The notes under the pieces are model-generated. The model was given only the letters and a program-made list of their open reading frames with translations. It was not told the origin of the DNA and did not search any database. This document shows positions 12,010 to 23,682 of a stretch of 64,000 nucleotides of DNA, piece by piece (position 1 is the first letter of the stretch; each line of letters begins with the position of its first letter). The stretch comes from Lactarius indigo. Lineage: Eukaryota; Basidiomycota; Agaricomycetes; Russulales; Russulaceae. The translations under genes and the position numbers were made by a program. The stretch lies in assembly GCA_025766275.1 (NCBI GenBank), contig JAFKAC010000009.1:992001-1056000 (forward strand), in the 5' to 3' direction.

Positions 12010-14222
12010 ATGGGTGATTTAGTCATGTAGTGCGAGCACCGCTTCCCTCGCAGTTGCCGACCGCGGTTTGATCGTACATTCAAACGGCATAGGACCCCTG
12101 TAAAATCGACGCGAGGCACGTCACAAGAGCGCCGCCGCCGCCCTAGTCAGCACAACCTGCGCCCGGGTGGGGGGGAACTGAGAACTCACGAAGCGAATTG
12201 CGTGGTGAATTCCTGCGGAGGTGGAGCGGGGCGGCCGTCTGCGTCCGTTGCGGGAAGGAAGTCGAACACGGCAAGCATGCTCGCCATCGCTAGCCACACT
12301 GCGTCCCATGCGAGGGCGCGGCCCGGGCATTTGCGGCGGCCAAAGCCGAACGCGGCTTCCGGGATTGGTGCGGGCGCCCCAGGATCGAGGAAGCGCTCGG
12401 GCCTGAATTTCGAGGGTTCTGGGTAGATCGCGGGGTCGTGCAAGATCGCCCTGAGAGATTGGTGTGAGCGGTGAGAGTATAAATGGCAGCGGGAGACGCT
12501 GGCGGGAAGGAGTCGGACATACCACACGTTGGAGATGACCAGGCATCCGGCGGGGAAGAAGTAGCCATTATAGACATCATCCTCGGTCAGACGACGCGGG
12601 ACACCTGAAATGACGACTCGTGAGTGTGTTGCAGAGGAGATGATTGATGTGGTTGCTCTCTGACCGAGTGGACCTGGAGGACCCCACCGCAATAGTTCGT
12701 AGAGTACGGCCTTGAGGTACGGTAGCGCATCTTGATCCCCAAACTCAGGGAGGTGGCCGTGGCCTAAGACTGAGTCTATCTCTTCTTGAGCGCGCTTTTG
12801 CACCTCTGGATAGAGCACCATCGCAAGCACAAAGGACTGAACCGCCGCCGTAGTCTACAGAAAAAGTAGGTCAGACCAAAGCTAGGTACAAAAAAGATCT
12901 ATCAAACCGTATCGATGCTCCCTTATTGAGTCACCAGGAGACCTTAGCAATCGTACGACGTATGGAGAGAAATATCTCACCAGCATATATATTGCTGGGC
13001 AATGCTCTTGCCATAAGCATCGCTTCTGGGGTTGACTTTTCAGAGAGATCAGTGATCAATGATGCCGCGATGGAAGGCGCAGCCCTGTTTTCCTCCTGAT
13101 TGGCCGTTATGAGAAAACAGGTACTCGAGTATGGAGTTGTAGAGCGATGCGTACCAATGCCCTCTTCACAGCCTCGTATGGTATATCCCGGCACTGATCT
13201 AGCTTGCGCTTGTATATGTGGGCATCCTTCTTAAAGCCAGCACCAGGGAACCACCACGGGAAGTAAATGACTGTGCCAGGGTCACCCATCACGCTCTCAC
13301 TCTGAGTAAATTTGGCGTACAGAACGGAACATAGTTGAATATGCGACCTTTGTTCTGGGCCGTATACATACTCTGACCGGCCTCGTCCGCAAGTGCGATA
13401 TTTGGGTCATCCCTTGGGGCCACATCGATGCCATATGCTATCGACAGGCTAGTCTGGCTGACCATACTAGTGGGATTTATTCAGGAACATCGCTGGAGCT
13501 AAAGAACGGATGACACACTGGCGGAGATGCTTCAAGAAGTCCTGTGGTGTGTCAAGCAGGTTACATAGCAGTCGTCGATTAGCTTTCATTTCGACCGGGT
13601 GGTACCGGTGAACCACGGATGGCTGCATGTGCGCATAGAATGCCTTGTGCCAGGTCCTCCATTTGCTGCCATATGGAAACAAACTGAGCACCCAGCTTCC
13701 CGCGTCAAGCCTGCGCACATAGTCAGCGACTCGGAAAGACGGCTCTGTTTTCCGGTAACGTGATCTTCTCACAATTCACTCAGGGCCTTTAATTGAGGTC
13801 TTAAAGGCGATGGGATGTCATGTTGAGTTACGGGACGGTGCCTTTCACACGGCATGGACACACCTGTCAGAGTATATGGATGACCGCTTCTCGAGAAGAT
13901 CGTTTGCAGCCTTCTCAGAGTTCAAGACGACCAAATGTGTTCCCAAAAGCTCCAGATGGACGATATCAGACCCTAAGCGCCGTTGGTGAATTTCTGCAAC
14001 AAAGAAGGGACCAATTTATAGGTACTTACCGATCTGCTGTCCCACCTTTTCGTAGTTGAGCCACTGATACTGGGTGGGTAGGTCACGCAGATTTCCGATC
14101 AGCGGCAGGCCCTTGGGACCGGGAGGGAAAGGGAGCGGTGGCCGTCGTCTTCTCTGAAACAGTCGGTACACGATCACCGAAAGTAGGGAAGCAGCAAAAA
14201 GTTGAGAGTATGTGAAGCCCAT
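12010..14222. repeat. Segmental duplication, copy 2 (P450 gene plus 3' flank)
   Basis: Diverged copy of 6-2240 in the same orientation about 12 kb away. Homology covers all recognisable P450 exons and most introns. At the 5' end it stops at the MITE-like element 14225-14793; a few more matching bases, including ATGAGC, follow beyond it at about 14801-14820. Confidence 0.83.
12186..14222 (-). CDS. Cytochrome P450, better-preserved copy
   Basis: Same family as the copy at 202-2230. Placed exons are 14030-14222, 13864-13972, about 13510-13725, about 13370-13450, about 13150-13290, about 12985-13085, a 14-nt micro-exon 12908-12921, 12523-12854 and 12186-12450. The last intron (12451-12522) rebuilds NVWAILHDP. 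Motifs: anchor, PLPFPPGPKGLPLIGN, I-helix A-G-S-I-D-T, ExxR in YELLRW, PERF, and heme loop FGFGRRKCPGR. Unlike copy 1 the frame stays open from K-helix through heme loop. The exon 2 to 3 junction is unresolved, so intactness is not proven. The start chosen here (14222) is an internal Met aligned with the other copy. The original ATG probably lies beyond the MITE at 14803-14805, and an in-frame ATG inside the MITE end could add MQTAV. Expression is doubtful because no TATA box is near. Confidence 0.72.
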
Positions 14223-14224
14223 TA

Positions 14225-14793
14225 CAGCGGTTTGCATAACACCTGTCACCTGCCTTTTTTAGCAGACAAGGAAACTCGGGTGCGGGGTTCGTAGTTAAGT
14301 CAACGGGAAATTCTCGAAAAAAATTGGGTTACCCGGGTTATCGAATAGATATCTCGAAGAAATTGGGTTATGGAATAATTATCTGCGTTGCTTCTCCAGT
14401 CCTCGCTTCCAATCATCACTGGAACCCCCGATGACAGCCATGTACATGCACGGCTCAAACAATTCCAAGTCCTCACTGATTTTTGTAAGGGCGTATGCAG
14501 GAGCTCCACACGTTCAAGTTTGACCATGATACAAGGTCACAAACGTTTTAGCATACACTCTCACTCACCTCCCACTGGCAGGCTCGTGCTGTTTTTGTTT
14601 GCTCCGTCCACATCGCGCTCTCCCCCCTCACTCTCTTACTTCCTCTCCCTGACACTGTCATAGGTCATAGCTACTGGTTCCTCCTGTATTTTTAAAACCC
14701 TCTACTCTGCTGAATACCAACAGTGCCATGTCGTCACTATTTCCTGTTTGTATCACGATCCATCATGGGTGACAGGTATTATGAAAACCGCTG
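14225..14793. mobile_element. MITE-like element with 26-bp inverted ends
   Basis: The ends 14225-14250 and 14768-14793 are inverted repeats matching at 24 of 26 positions, starting CAGCGG and ending CCGCTG. The dinucleotide TA flanks both sides (14223-14224 and 14794-14795), as expected for a Tc1/mariner-type target duplication. The 517-base interior has no transposase frame, so it is non-autonomous. It sits inside the 5' coding end of the P450: removing it and one TA leaves an in-frame start region. Confidence 0.7.
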
Positions 14794-14795
14794 TA

Positions 14796-15749
14796 ATGCG
14801 CTCATTTCCAGATGCGGCTGAACAACGCCGGCGAGACGCGGGCGCGAGAAATAGGTACTGGCCACCGGTCGACTAAGAGCCGACAAGCCGACCAATCGCC
14901 GACGAGTCTGCATGCGTCATATACATTCGATCTCTTGAGTAGATTCATTTGGTAGAGGTACGAGGAAGGCAGTCGACGAGTAAATCAGAGACATATCGTA
15001 GATGTAAGGACATAGGACTGAACTCGGGATAAGACCACAGTAAAAAGAACGTGGAGACATACCCTAACGCAGGAACATTAACAGCGCTGTCATACGTGGT
15101 ACAGGCCGTGCTCTACCCGACAATGTGTACCAGAGTGACAGATGGCTCAATGCAGTAGTTGACTCGTTGACGTTGGAGGTTGGTCGGCTCAAAGCCAGCG
15201 GGTTGGTGGAAAGGGGTAAGGATAGTTGTACCGTCCCTAGCCTATGTCGCAGAACGTGCCTTGGTACTCCAGCGTCCAATCCCGAAGTTTTTGGGCATGG
15301 GTCAGCCAAGGATGGAATCAGGAGACGATACCTAGTGGGCAGTCCTTGATAGGAAGTTTACGGTAGTTGTACGAACACAACAGTGGCTGAAACGAATTGT
15401 CTCCGTCTCATAAAATTTGAGGTCAACATGGCGGCACAAAGACAGCGGAAGCAGGCCATTGAGTTAAATGGACAGCTAACTGAAAACTCAACCAACTCTT
15501 CTTGACCTCTAACGCCGTCAAGCCCAGGGTCGTTTCCCCGGCCAAATAGAGCATCGATATATATTCCCCAACCCGAGTTAGTACTAGAGCGCCAGCCCGC
15601 TCATTGACAAATACCTCGCTCATTGTTCGGACGTTAGATCCCACTTCGTCTTCACTTTCCTCATACCCACCTCCCTCTCCTTCTCCATCACACAGTCGTA
15701 GAGCCTTCCCACCTTCTTTCCCTGCATTTTCATCCTCTTATTTCAGACC
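14796..15749. other. Region between P450 copy 2 and trehalase
   Basis: Holds the displaced upstream sequence of P450 copy 2 (from about 14801) and the trehalase promoter. The last 90 bases before the trehalase ATG are strongly pyrimidine-rich, common in fungal promoters. An AGGGG word near 15212 could be a stress element, but one copy is weak evidence. No gene is seen. Confidence 0.5.
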
Positions 15750-18497
15750 ATGGCCCCTCCCCTCACCCACCCGCCGGGCATGAACTTTGTCGGCGACCCC
15801 CTTCATGAACAACGCCCCATCGATGCCGATGCTTCCGAATACTATGGAGGAACGGAGTATCACAGTCGCTCCAGAACATATAGCTCGGTACGGCCTTCGC
15901 CCATAAATAGTTTGGTCTTACCTTGACCCCCGTCGTAGTCCGGTGGGCACGCCCCCAAGCGTCCTGTGTTCGAGGACGATTGGCACCTCAGGCCACGTAG
16001 GATGTCCCACGATGAGAAGAGTCGCTCGGCCCCACGCCGATTCCTGATAGATGTTGAAGAAACCATCCGTCTCGTCCTCGAACAGGAAGACACCGATGGC
16101 GACTTCCAAATTAGTATCACGGACGCTGGTCCCAAGATTCTCTCGCTTGGCACAGCTACTAGCAATGGTTTCAAGACCTTCGATATACGAGTGCGTCCCA
16201 CTATGATGTCGTCTCACCATTTTGACTGAAGTTTTCACCCAAGGGCACCTATATGCTGTCGAACCTCCTTCAGGAGCTCGCACTGGCTCGGGATCACAAC
16301 CGGAAGAGGATTGTCCTCGACGAAGCTCGTCTCACAGAGAACCCAGTCGACCGTCTATCTCGCATGATCAAGAATTCTTTTTGGCACTCCCTCACCCGGC
16401 GCATCGACGGCGATGGCCTCGAAATTATCTGCGCGGATCCCAAGAACCGCACAGGACGCATTCAGCCACGGATCTATGTTCCGCATCGCGAACCCGCAAT
16501 GGTTGAATATTACAGAAAGATCGCCTCCGAGAAGCCGCACCTCAACCTCGACGTGCAGGTTCTCCCTCCCAATCCCGACGATCCCCATTTTGTCAAGAGT
16601 CTCAATAGCAAACCTGGCATTTTGGCTCTCGCCATGAATGAAGTCGATGACGGGCGTGGGGGACGAACTCTCAAGGGCATCCCATTCGTCGTGCCTGGTG
16701 CTCGCTTCAATGAGGTCCGTAGATCCGATGCATGATTGGCGCTTGTCAATCAACTAATTTGTTCTGTATAGCTGTACAACTGGGATTCCTACTTCATCTC
16801 CCTTGGGCTTCTCGTTGATGGACAAGTGCAGATGGCCAAGGGTCTCGTCGAACACTTCATTTTCGAGATCAAACACTACAACAAGATCCTTAACGGCAGC
16901 CGCTCCTACTACCTCGCCCGTTCGCAGCCACCTTTCCTCACCGACATGGCCCTTCAAATCTACAACCAGCTTGATCGGTCGGATCTTGATGCTAACCGAC
17001 AATGGCTTAAGCGCGCTATTCAAGCAGCCATCAAAGAGTATCACACTATTTGGGTTGCGGAGCCCCGCATCGACCCTAAGACCGGGCTCTCTCGTTACCG
17101 CCCTGAGGGTGTGGGTATCCCTCCCGAGACAGAGGCGACGCACTTCACACACATCATCGAGCCATATGCGGCGAAGCATGGACTGTCCATCAACGAATTT
17201 AGCGAACGCTACAACACCCAGACGATCCGCGAGCCCGAGCTCGACGAGTACTTCTTGCACGACCGTGCGGTGCGTGAGTCGGGTCACGACACGACCTATC
17301 GCCTCGAGAAGCGCTGCGCCAACCTCGGCACAATCGACCTGCAATCTCTGCTCTACAAGTACGAGGTCGACATAGCGACTGCGATCCGCGAGGTCTTTGA
17401 TGACGAGCTCGAGCTCGACGAGGACTTCGACCTGGCGCCATTCCCCCCGAGCGTTGAGGCGTACGCGAACCCGCACCGCGAGCGCTCGCTCGCTCGCCCA
17501 CAAAATAGTGCGGAGTGGTTCGCGCGCGCGGAATTCCGCAGGGAGATGATCGACAGGTATTGCTGGAACGAGAGCAAAAGCCTATATTTCGACTATGACA
17601 CCGTGCAGGAGAAGCAGAGCCTCTACGAGAGCGCCACGGCGTTTTGGCCATTGTGGGCTGGGTGCGCAAGTGAGGAGCAAGGGTGGAAGCTTGTGTGAGT
17701 CGCCAAGCTCCTTTCATATACATTTCTCTCATGGGCAACTTCTTGAACTTAGTTCCGAGTCGCTCAAGAAGTTCGAGGTGCTCGGAGGCCTGGTCTCTGG
17801 AACAGAGGAGTCCCGCGGCAAGATTTCCCTCGATCGTCCTAACCGGCAGTGGGATTACCCTTACGCGTGGTGAGTTTCTAGACTTGAGGGTGAGCATGGC
17901 CGTGTTGTTGACCACCGACTTTAAGGCCACCACATCAGATCATGACTTGGGTAGGACTCGAGCGTTACGGCTACCTTGAAGATGCCCAACGTCTCGCGTA
18001 TCGCTTCCTTTACATGTAAGCCTTCTTCATATAGTGTATCCGGAAGGCAGTACTGACCACTGGGACAGGATGACGACCGCATTCGTCGACTTTAACGGCG
18101 TTGTCCCGGAGAAGTTCGATGCCGTCAGGCTTTCGCACCTCGTCGACGCCGAGTATGGGAATCAGGGAATCGACTTCAAGATGGTCCCCCGCGAAGGATT
18201 CGGTTGGATGAATGGTACGTCCATCCGCAGCCCCGCCACATTTGCAGCTCACTCGCATTGGCAGCCGCATACCAGGTCGGGCTTTCGTTCCTGACGAACC
18301 ACATGCGCCGCGCGGTCGCAGCGTGCACTTCGCCAGAAGTGTTCTTTGGACGCACGATGATGGGCGAGCATACTGCGGCACCGCCGTCGAGCGTCGCCAA
18401 TGACCCGCTTGGGCTCGCGATGGAAAGCCTGACGCTCGGCCCTGGGTTTTCCGGGCCGGGATCCGCGACACCGCCACCGTCCTACTCGCTGCCTTAG
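15750..18497 (+). CDS. NTH1: Neutral trehalase (GH37)
   Basis: Cytosolic enzyme that hydrolyses trehalose to two glucose. Eight exons fit exactly: 15750-15887, 15939-16190, 16244-16714, 16772-17694, 17753-17869, 17926-18015, 18069-18214 and 18265-18497, giving 789 residues. This is the usual size for fungal neutral trehalases, and no signal peptide is present. A PKA-type site RRMS (Ser69) precedes the calcium-binding segment [12 protein letters not shown] (about 97-108), both marks of the regulated neutral form. The family signature reads [15 protein letters not shown], spanning the exon 3/4 junction near residue 288; the usual second Gly is Ala. QPPFLTDMA follows, and the C-terminal part contains [18 protein letters not shown] and REGFGWMN. 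It converges with the terpene synthase downstream. A partial dead copy of its 3' half lies at 22381-23667. Confidence 0.95.
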
Positions 18498-18930
18498 GAA
18501 CACATGACTATGCATAGAAGGCGTCAAACGCTAGTGGTTCTACGGGCTCCGCAATGATATCTGTACTGTACCTGGAAAAGCTGTCATCGTTGAAAGTGGA
18601 GAACGGGCAGCATTAATCTCAACGGTTCATCGGTATCGGTATTTTACTTCGCACATATTTAATCGCTTTATTCCTCTTTTCTTTTTCGGCATCTCTCCAA
18701 ATTTGGTTTCGATCAGAAAGCACATGCATTACAGGCGTCCCTACCGTTCTTTTTTACTTTCGAGTTTCTCTCCATAAATCACTGTCCCCGTCGTCGTCGT
18801 CGTCGCGTTTGCAGTCACAAATTTTCCTAGCTGTAGATTACTGGCACGTTTGCTATCCTACCCTTGATTCTACCCCTTCTTTTTGAACCGGACATTACTT
18901 CTGCTGAATGTGAAACTATAAATGCCGAGA
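17187..18930. repeat. Source of the trehalase partial duplication
   Basis: From the codons for INEFSERYN through the 3' UTR to about 18930, this stretch is repeated at 22381-26827 once the LINE insertion there is removed. The last shared bases are around aaatgccgaga. Confidence 0.85.
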
Positions 18931-19622
18931 GATTTCACAGAAGTTACAACTAGAAATGCTGGAGGGCCCCTCGCAACTCTATTGATGTATTTGCATGTAA
19001 GGTAGCATATGAGAGATTACCGTTTCTCATTGAGTCATTATCGTTCAATATAGTATAGGACCAGTAAAAAAAAATTGCTCTGAGCGTGCAGAGGAAGTGC
19101 CGCGTGCCCCAGATGTGCATGAGAAATGTACAAGGGTTGTAGCACCGGTCAGTAGCCCCAACTCTGTACATCAGCAGTGTGCAGGTGTGGTGGCTTACAC
19201 CGGGGGAGCAAGTTTTAACATGTCCCCAGCCAGTCCGTCATCCTCACCATCACAGGGGTGGGTACGGTCATGGAAACAACTGAACCGCGGGAACAGCTTA
19301 TAGATGAATCACATGCAGTCATGTGATTATTCAAAATATCGATTGAAACATCGAGTCCGAGGTGGCAAAAATCAAGTTCGCCAAAGAGCAACACACACTA
19401 AAAACAGTCATTTAAAGAAGGGGGGAAAGGTGAAAACAAGGAAAACTGAACGTGCATATCACAATGCGAGAGCGAAAAGGTGTTCGTTGCACATGCATCG
19501 ACGACGCAAGTCTGATACGAGTTACATAAGTACGACAACTCCGAAGTTTCCGTTTAATATAGAGTATAGGATTGATTGAGTTCTTTCCGGGCTGAATCCC
19601 AACAGGCTCTGCTCCACTTTCA
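18498..19622. other. 3' region between converging genes
   Basis: The first 430 bases are trehalase 3' flank shared with the partial copy. They contain T-rich stretches that fit 3' end formation but no clear single signal. The rest up to the synthase stop codon shows no gene; the open frame 19304-19579 is Lys/Arg/His-rich and featureless. Confidence 0.55.
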
Positions 19623-20761
19623 TTAATCATCCTCGCTCAAGTGTTCGCGCTCCAATGGCTTTAATAGAACGACGCGTGTCCGACGGATCTGGTCACCGCG
19701 AGCACCGAAATACCTCGGTGTCTCGAAGCTCCAAACCAGGTTCCCAATCGGCCAATGTTGACATCCTTCAATGTACCGACGAACGTCGACGTCTACTCCA
19801 CACCCAAACCACCGCAACGACTCCTTTGCAGAAAGAAACTCGTCCATCAGTTGCTTGTAGTGCTCTCCTACAAAGTCACACGCCGCTTGTATGTCCATCT
19901 TTTGCGTCTTCATCAGAACTGTGATGAAGTTGTTGCCTTCCAGACCTCGGTTCAGTTCCATGTTATACGAATACAGATCCTGACGCGGACAAATCAGAAT
20001 TAACCCTGAGCGCCTTACAGTGCACAGACGATACTCACGTTCGCCCAGCAGACCATATCTACCGCACTGAAATACATCTTTTGGAAGGTTGGGTCTGAAA
20101 CCACTTCGTCGGGAAGGTCGATTCCCAAGATATACGAGATCAGGCCCAAGCAGACGCGAGCGGCACTATTCTCGCGGCGAAGGTGAATGTATTCTTCGAG
20201 TTCAAGGATCTCTCCGCGGTCGCGTAATCCAGCCTCTTCGACCACGGAATCGATGTAGGCGTCACAATGTTCCATAAAACGACGGAACGTTTTTGGCTTG
20301 ACTGTCCTAACCAGCCGCTCGCGGAAGCTATGGAACTGTGTCAGAAATGGTATTCAGACAATCTGGCAATGATGAACCTACTCTGCGGTCATTTGTGCCA
20401 GCTTCGACCCGTCTGACCAGGTAGGATCTCGCATTGCTTGTAGAAAGATGTCGCCTGTGCGGCGAGCGTCGCCATAGCACTGCTCGTCGCTGAGTTCGTC
20501 GATAACGAACAACAAGTTGATACAATCACAGCAAGTACGAAATTGTTCGTAGCCAGCATAAGGGTAGCAGTGTGAAGTCAGTAGTTCACTTTGGCCCTGG
20601 AAGAAAAACGCGCGACGGCGGTCAACGAAGACTTTGTAGCTATTGACCCATTGTCTGGATTCGGCGGAAGCGGGTTTCCAAAAGGGGTTTGTAGCGTCGT
20701 GAAACGCAGTGGAATGGGAGAAAAGGTCAGGGAGGATGAAATAAGATAGGGATAGCGACAT
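19623..20761 (-). CDS. Sesquiterpene synthase (class I terpene cyclase)
   Basis: Predicted to cyclise farnesyl diphosphate to a sesquiterpene; the product cannot be told from sequence. Three exons fit exactly: 20382-20761, 20039-20327 and 19623-19979 (introns 54 and 59 bases), giving 341 residues, normal for basidiomycete synthases. The acidic metal-binding motif reads DELSDE at residues 88-93. The NSE motif NDLYSYNME (223-231) is completed exactly across the second splice, and the Arg-Tyr pair appears near the end in ETPRYFG (about 312-313). The first intron acceptor is taken after ccatag so that TADFRERL stays in frame. An upstream start at 20857 in the same frame adds 32 residues, but they look like leader sequence. 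All three catalytic motifs are present, so it looks functional. Two P450 genes of the right general type lie 6-19 kb away. Confidence 0.93.
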
Positions 20762-20860
20762 AGTAAGAAGAGAGCCTGGGAGAATTGGGATACTTTGCAG
20801 GGGTGAAGGAGGGGTGTGATGGTCGAGTGTACAATGGTGTGAAGTCGTCCAAGTCACCTA

Positions 20861-20869
20861 CTATTTATG
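20861..20869 (-). promoter_or_regulatory. TATA-like element of the terpene synthase
   Basis: CATAAATAG on the minus strand, about 100 bases upstream of the ATG at 20761, with a pyrimidine-rich leader between. Confidence 0.45.
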
Positions 20870-21539
20870 CTTGCGTGGTGTAAGAATTTTTCCATCGGGG
20901 CTCGGAAAAACATCCCCATAGGTAGAGAAAGGGACATTGGAACGAGTGGTATCGAGGCGTGTCAGGAGACAACGCACATGAAAACAGAGGTCTCAGCCAC
21001 TTGGCGCGTGGTCATGGGGCATCGCGAAGTACAGCAAGCACGAGCAGTACGCATAATAATGGCTCCCCACTTCGCCGACATACGGAGATATGATGGACTG
21101 AGAAGCTGCATACGAGAACCCCACTGGGCGTTTGAGCAAGGGGAAAATGAGGTTCCGCCCAGATAGCCCACTTGTCCTTGCAGATACATCTCATTTAGTA
21201 GGACGTTCGAAGCGCTCAATATGCGGCTTGTCAAGGCCGTCCATGATTGACGTGCGCAAGTTGGGAAGTAAGAGAGTATGAGTAAGTGATTCGCGGTGGG
21301 AGTTATGCAGGTCGAGATTCCTGTTCCAAGAGACAACGCCAAATTGCAGCCACCTTTGAGAGCCGCAAAACGTGATGGATTGCGCCTGATACCATAAAAG
21401 ACGAAAGGGAAAGGGATGCTCAAGTCGAGTCAGATCCGAGTCGACCTGTACAGCGATGTCTAGAAAGCCGCGACCCTCGGGACTAGGAAAGTTACAAAGT
21501 GAGAATATAGGTAGGGTCGCATCACGGAAGCAAGTGCAC
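20870..21539. other. Upstream of the synthase, no gene seen
   Basis: Only short unsupported open frames on both strands (for example 20962-21423, minus). Confidence 0.5.
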
Positions 21540-21693
21540 CTGTAGAAGCCGTCATACTAGTCACTTTATCGAGCGAGGATCTGGAGGAAGGTATGCACAA
21601 CGTGGTCAGCCACACATTACCATCCCGACTGTCGGAATTGACTGTTTCTGAGACATGGATCATCGATTCAGGCTGTACCCATAGAGTGCACTG
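21540..21693 (+). pseudogene. Copia protease relic
   Basis: An open stretch ends with ETWIIDSGCTHRVH and a stop. WIIDSGCTH is the typical start of the aspartic protease in Ty1/copia polyproteins (catalytic DSG). No zinc knuckle, integrase or LTR is visible nearby, so this is a short decayed fragment. It is not from the intact Copia at 34215-39735, whose protease reads YDSGATRHIS. Confidence 0.5.
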
Positions 21694-22380
21694 ACCAAGG
21701 TGCTCTCCTGCTATTATTGGGCTTGAGTACACTTCCGATATCGGGACAACACAGCTCGCTTCACTGGCATGTGTATGTCGTAACGGATCTGATGTGACTT
21801 ATTTGTGTCATGGGCGCAGATGCAGATTCAGAAGCCAGTTTAGGTGCTACAAGGCCTGAGGTCACCGAGGACGGGGAGCACCAGGTAGTAGCGGTTACGT
21901 TGCGTTGCCATTAGTATCGGTATCGTATTATTACGTAAGTATCCCATGTGTCCGGTATATATACGGCAAATGCCGACGAGAGAAAATAGGGGCTTATGCT
22001 CTACTCTTATGAGTCCCTTCGCATTCTTGTACGTCTATCAAGTCTCCACTTTGTCCCGTAACTTCAGTCCGTGATACACCGGGGTTGTATGCACCCATGG
22101 TTTCGCTAGTCCACTACTAGCGGCTCTATGCCGCAAATTCAACGTATGTTTCCAGAAGGCCAGACGACCACGACCGAACAAGCCTAAGTTTTGAGTGTTT
22201 TGAGCTTCTGTCAAAATCGGTTTCTATATGAGAATACCAGGCAAATTAAGCCCACCAGTTCGATTTTGATTGACGTAGACATTGGAAGTTAACAGCGGCG
22301 GGTGGTGATTGTTCCATTACGTAGCACCAACTCTCACAAACCCACATCATGTCATGGCAGATCCCTTCGGCCCCCGACTT
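21694..22380. other. Intergenic, no gene recognised
   Basis: No supported gene. It probably contains more eroded Copia sequence, but I cannot align it. Confidence 0.45.
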
Positions 22381-23667
22381 TCCATCACGAATTTAGCGAA
22401 CGATACAACACCCAGACGATCCGCGAACCCGAGCTCGATGAGTACTTCTTGCGCGACCGTGCGGCGCGTGAGTCGGGCCACCACACGATTTACCGCCTCG
22501 AGAAGCGCTGCGCTAACCTCGGCACGACCGGCCTGCAATCTCTGCTCTACAAGTGAAGTCAACATAGCGACTGCGATCCGTGAGGTGTTTGACGACGAGG
22601 ACTTTGACCTGGCACCGTTCCCCCTGAGCATTGAGGCATACGCGAACCCGCATCACGAGCGCTCGCCCGCCCGCCCACAAATCAGCGCGGGGTGGTTTGC
22701 GCGCGGAGTTCCGCAAGGAGATGGTCGACAGGTATTGCTGGAGTGAGAGAAAGAGCTTGTGTTTTGACTATGACACCGTGGATGAGAAGCAGGGCTCTAC
22801 AAGAGCGCCGCGGCGTTTTGGCCATCGTGGGCCGGGTGCGCGAGCGAGGAGCAAGGATAGAAGCTTGTGTGAGTCGTCAAGCTCTTTTCACACACTTTTA
22901 GCTCATGGACAACTTTTTGAACTCAGTTCCGAGTCGCTCAAGAAGTTCGAGGTACTCGGAGGACTGGTCTCTGGAACCGAGGAGTCCCGCGGCAAGATTT
23001 CCCTCGATCGTCCTAACCGGCAGTGGGATTACCCTTACGCATGGTGAGTTTCCAGACTTGAGGGTGAGCATGGCCGTGTTGTTGACCACCGACTTTAAGG
23101 CCACCACATCAGATCATGACCTGGGTAGGACTCGAGCGTTACGGCTACCTCGAGGATGCCCAACGTCTCGCGTATCGCTTCCTTTACATGTAAGCCCTCT
23201 TCATATAGTACATCTGGAAGGCAGTACTGACCACTAGGATAGGATGACGACCGCATTCGTCGACTTTAACGGCGTCGTCCCGGAGAAGTTCGATGCCGTC
23301 AGGCTTTCGCACCTCGTCGACGCCGAGTATGGAAATCAGGGAATCGACTTCAAGATGGTCCCCCGCGAAGGATTCGGCTGGATGAATGGTACGTCTGTCC
23401 GCAGCCCCGTCCTATTTGCGGCTCACTCGCGTTGGCAGCCGTGTACCAAGTCGGGCTTTCGTCCCTGACGAATCACATGCGCCGCGAGGTGGCAGCGTGT
23501 ACCTCTCCAGAAGTGTTCTTTGGACGCACGATGGTGGGCGAGCGTACTGCGGCACCGCCGTCGAGCGTTGCCAATGACCCGCTTGGGCTTGCAATGGAAA
23601 GCCTGACACATGACGGTGGGTTTTCCGGGCCGGGATCGGCGACACCACCGTCCTACTCGCTGCCTCA
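22381..23667 (+). pseudogene. Partial trehalase copy, decayed
   Basis: Begins abruptly inside trehalase exon 4 (matching 17187 onward) and carries the remaining exons and introns. Breaks seen against the intact gene: a two-base loss after the codons for LLYK creates TGA near 22554, a 15-base in-frame loss removes part of the acidic stretch after VFDD, a further two-base loss lies near 22700, and one base is lost near 22790. Downstream exons ([31 protein letters not shown]) remain readable. The coding end runs into the LINE at 23683, so the C-terminus is replaced by LINE sequence; the original 3' flank resumes at 26374. Confidence 0.92.
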
Positions 23668-23682
23668 GGAATACACCACTAC
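23668..23682. repeat. LINE target site duplication, left
   Basis: The 15 bases ggaatacaccactac occur here and again at 26359-26373, flanking the LINE. In the parent trehalase flank the corresponding site occurs once. Confidence 0.88.

Noticed and set aside
16754..17503. 249-residue minus-strand open frame
   Set aside because: Antisense shadow of trehalase exon 4, caused by high GC third positions.
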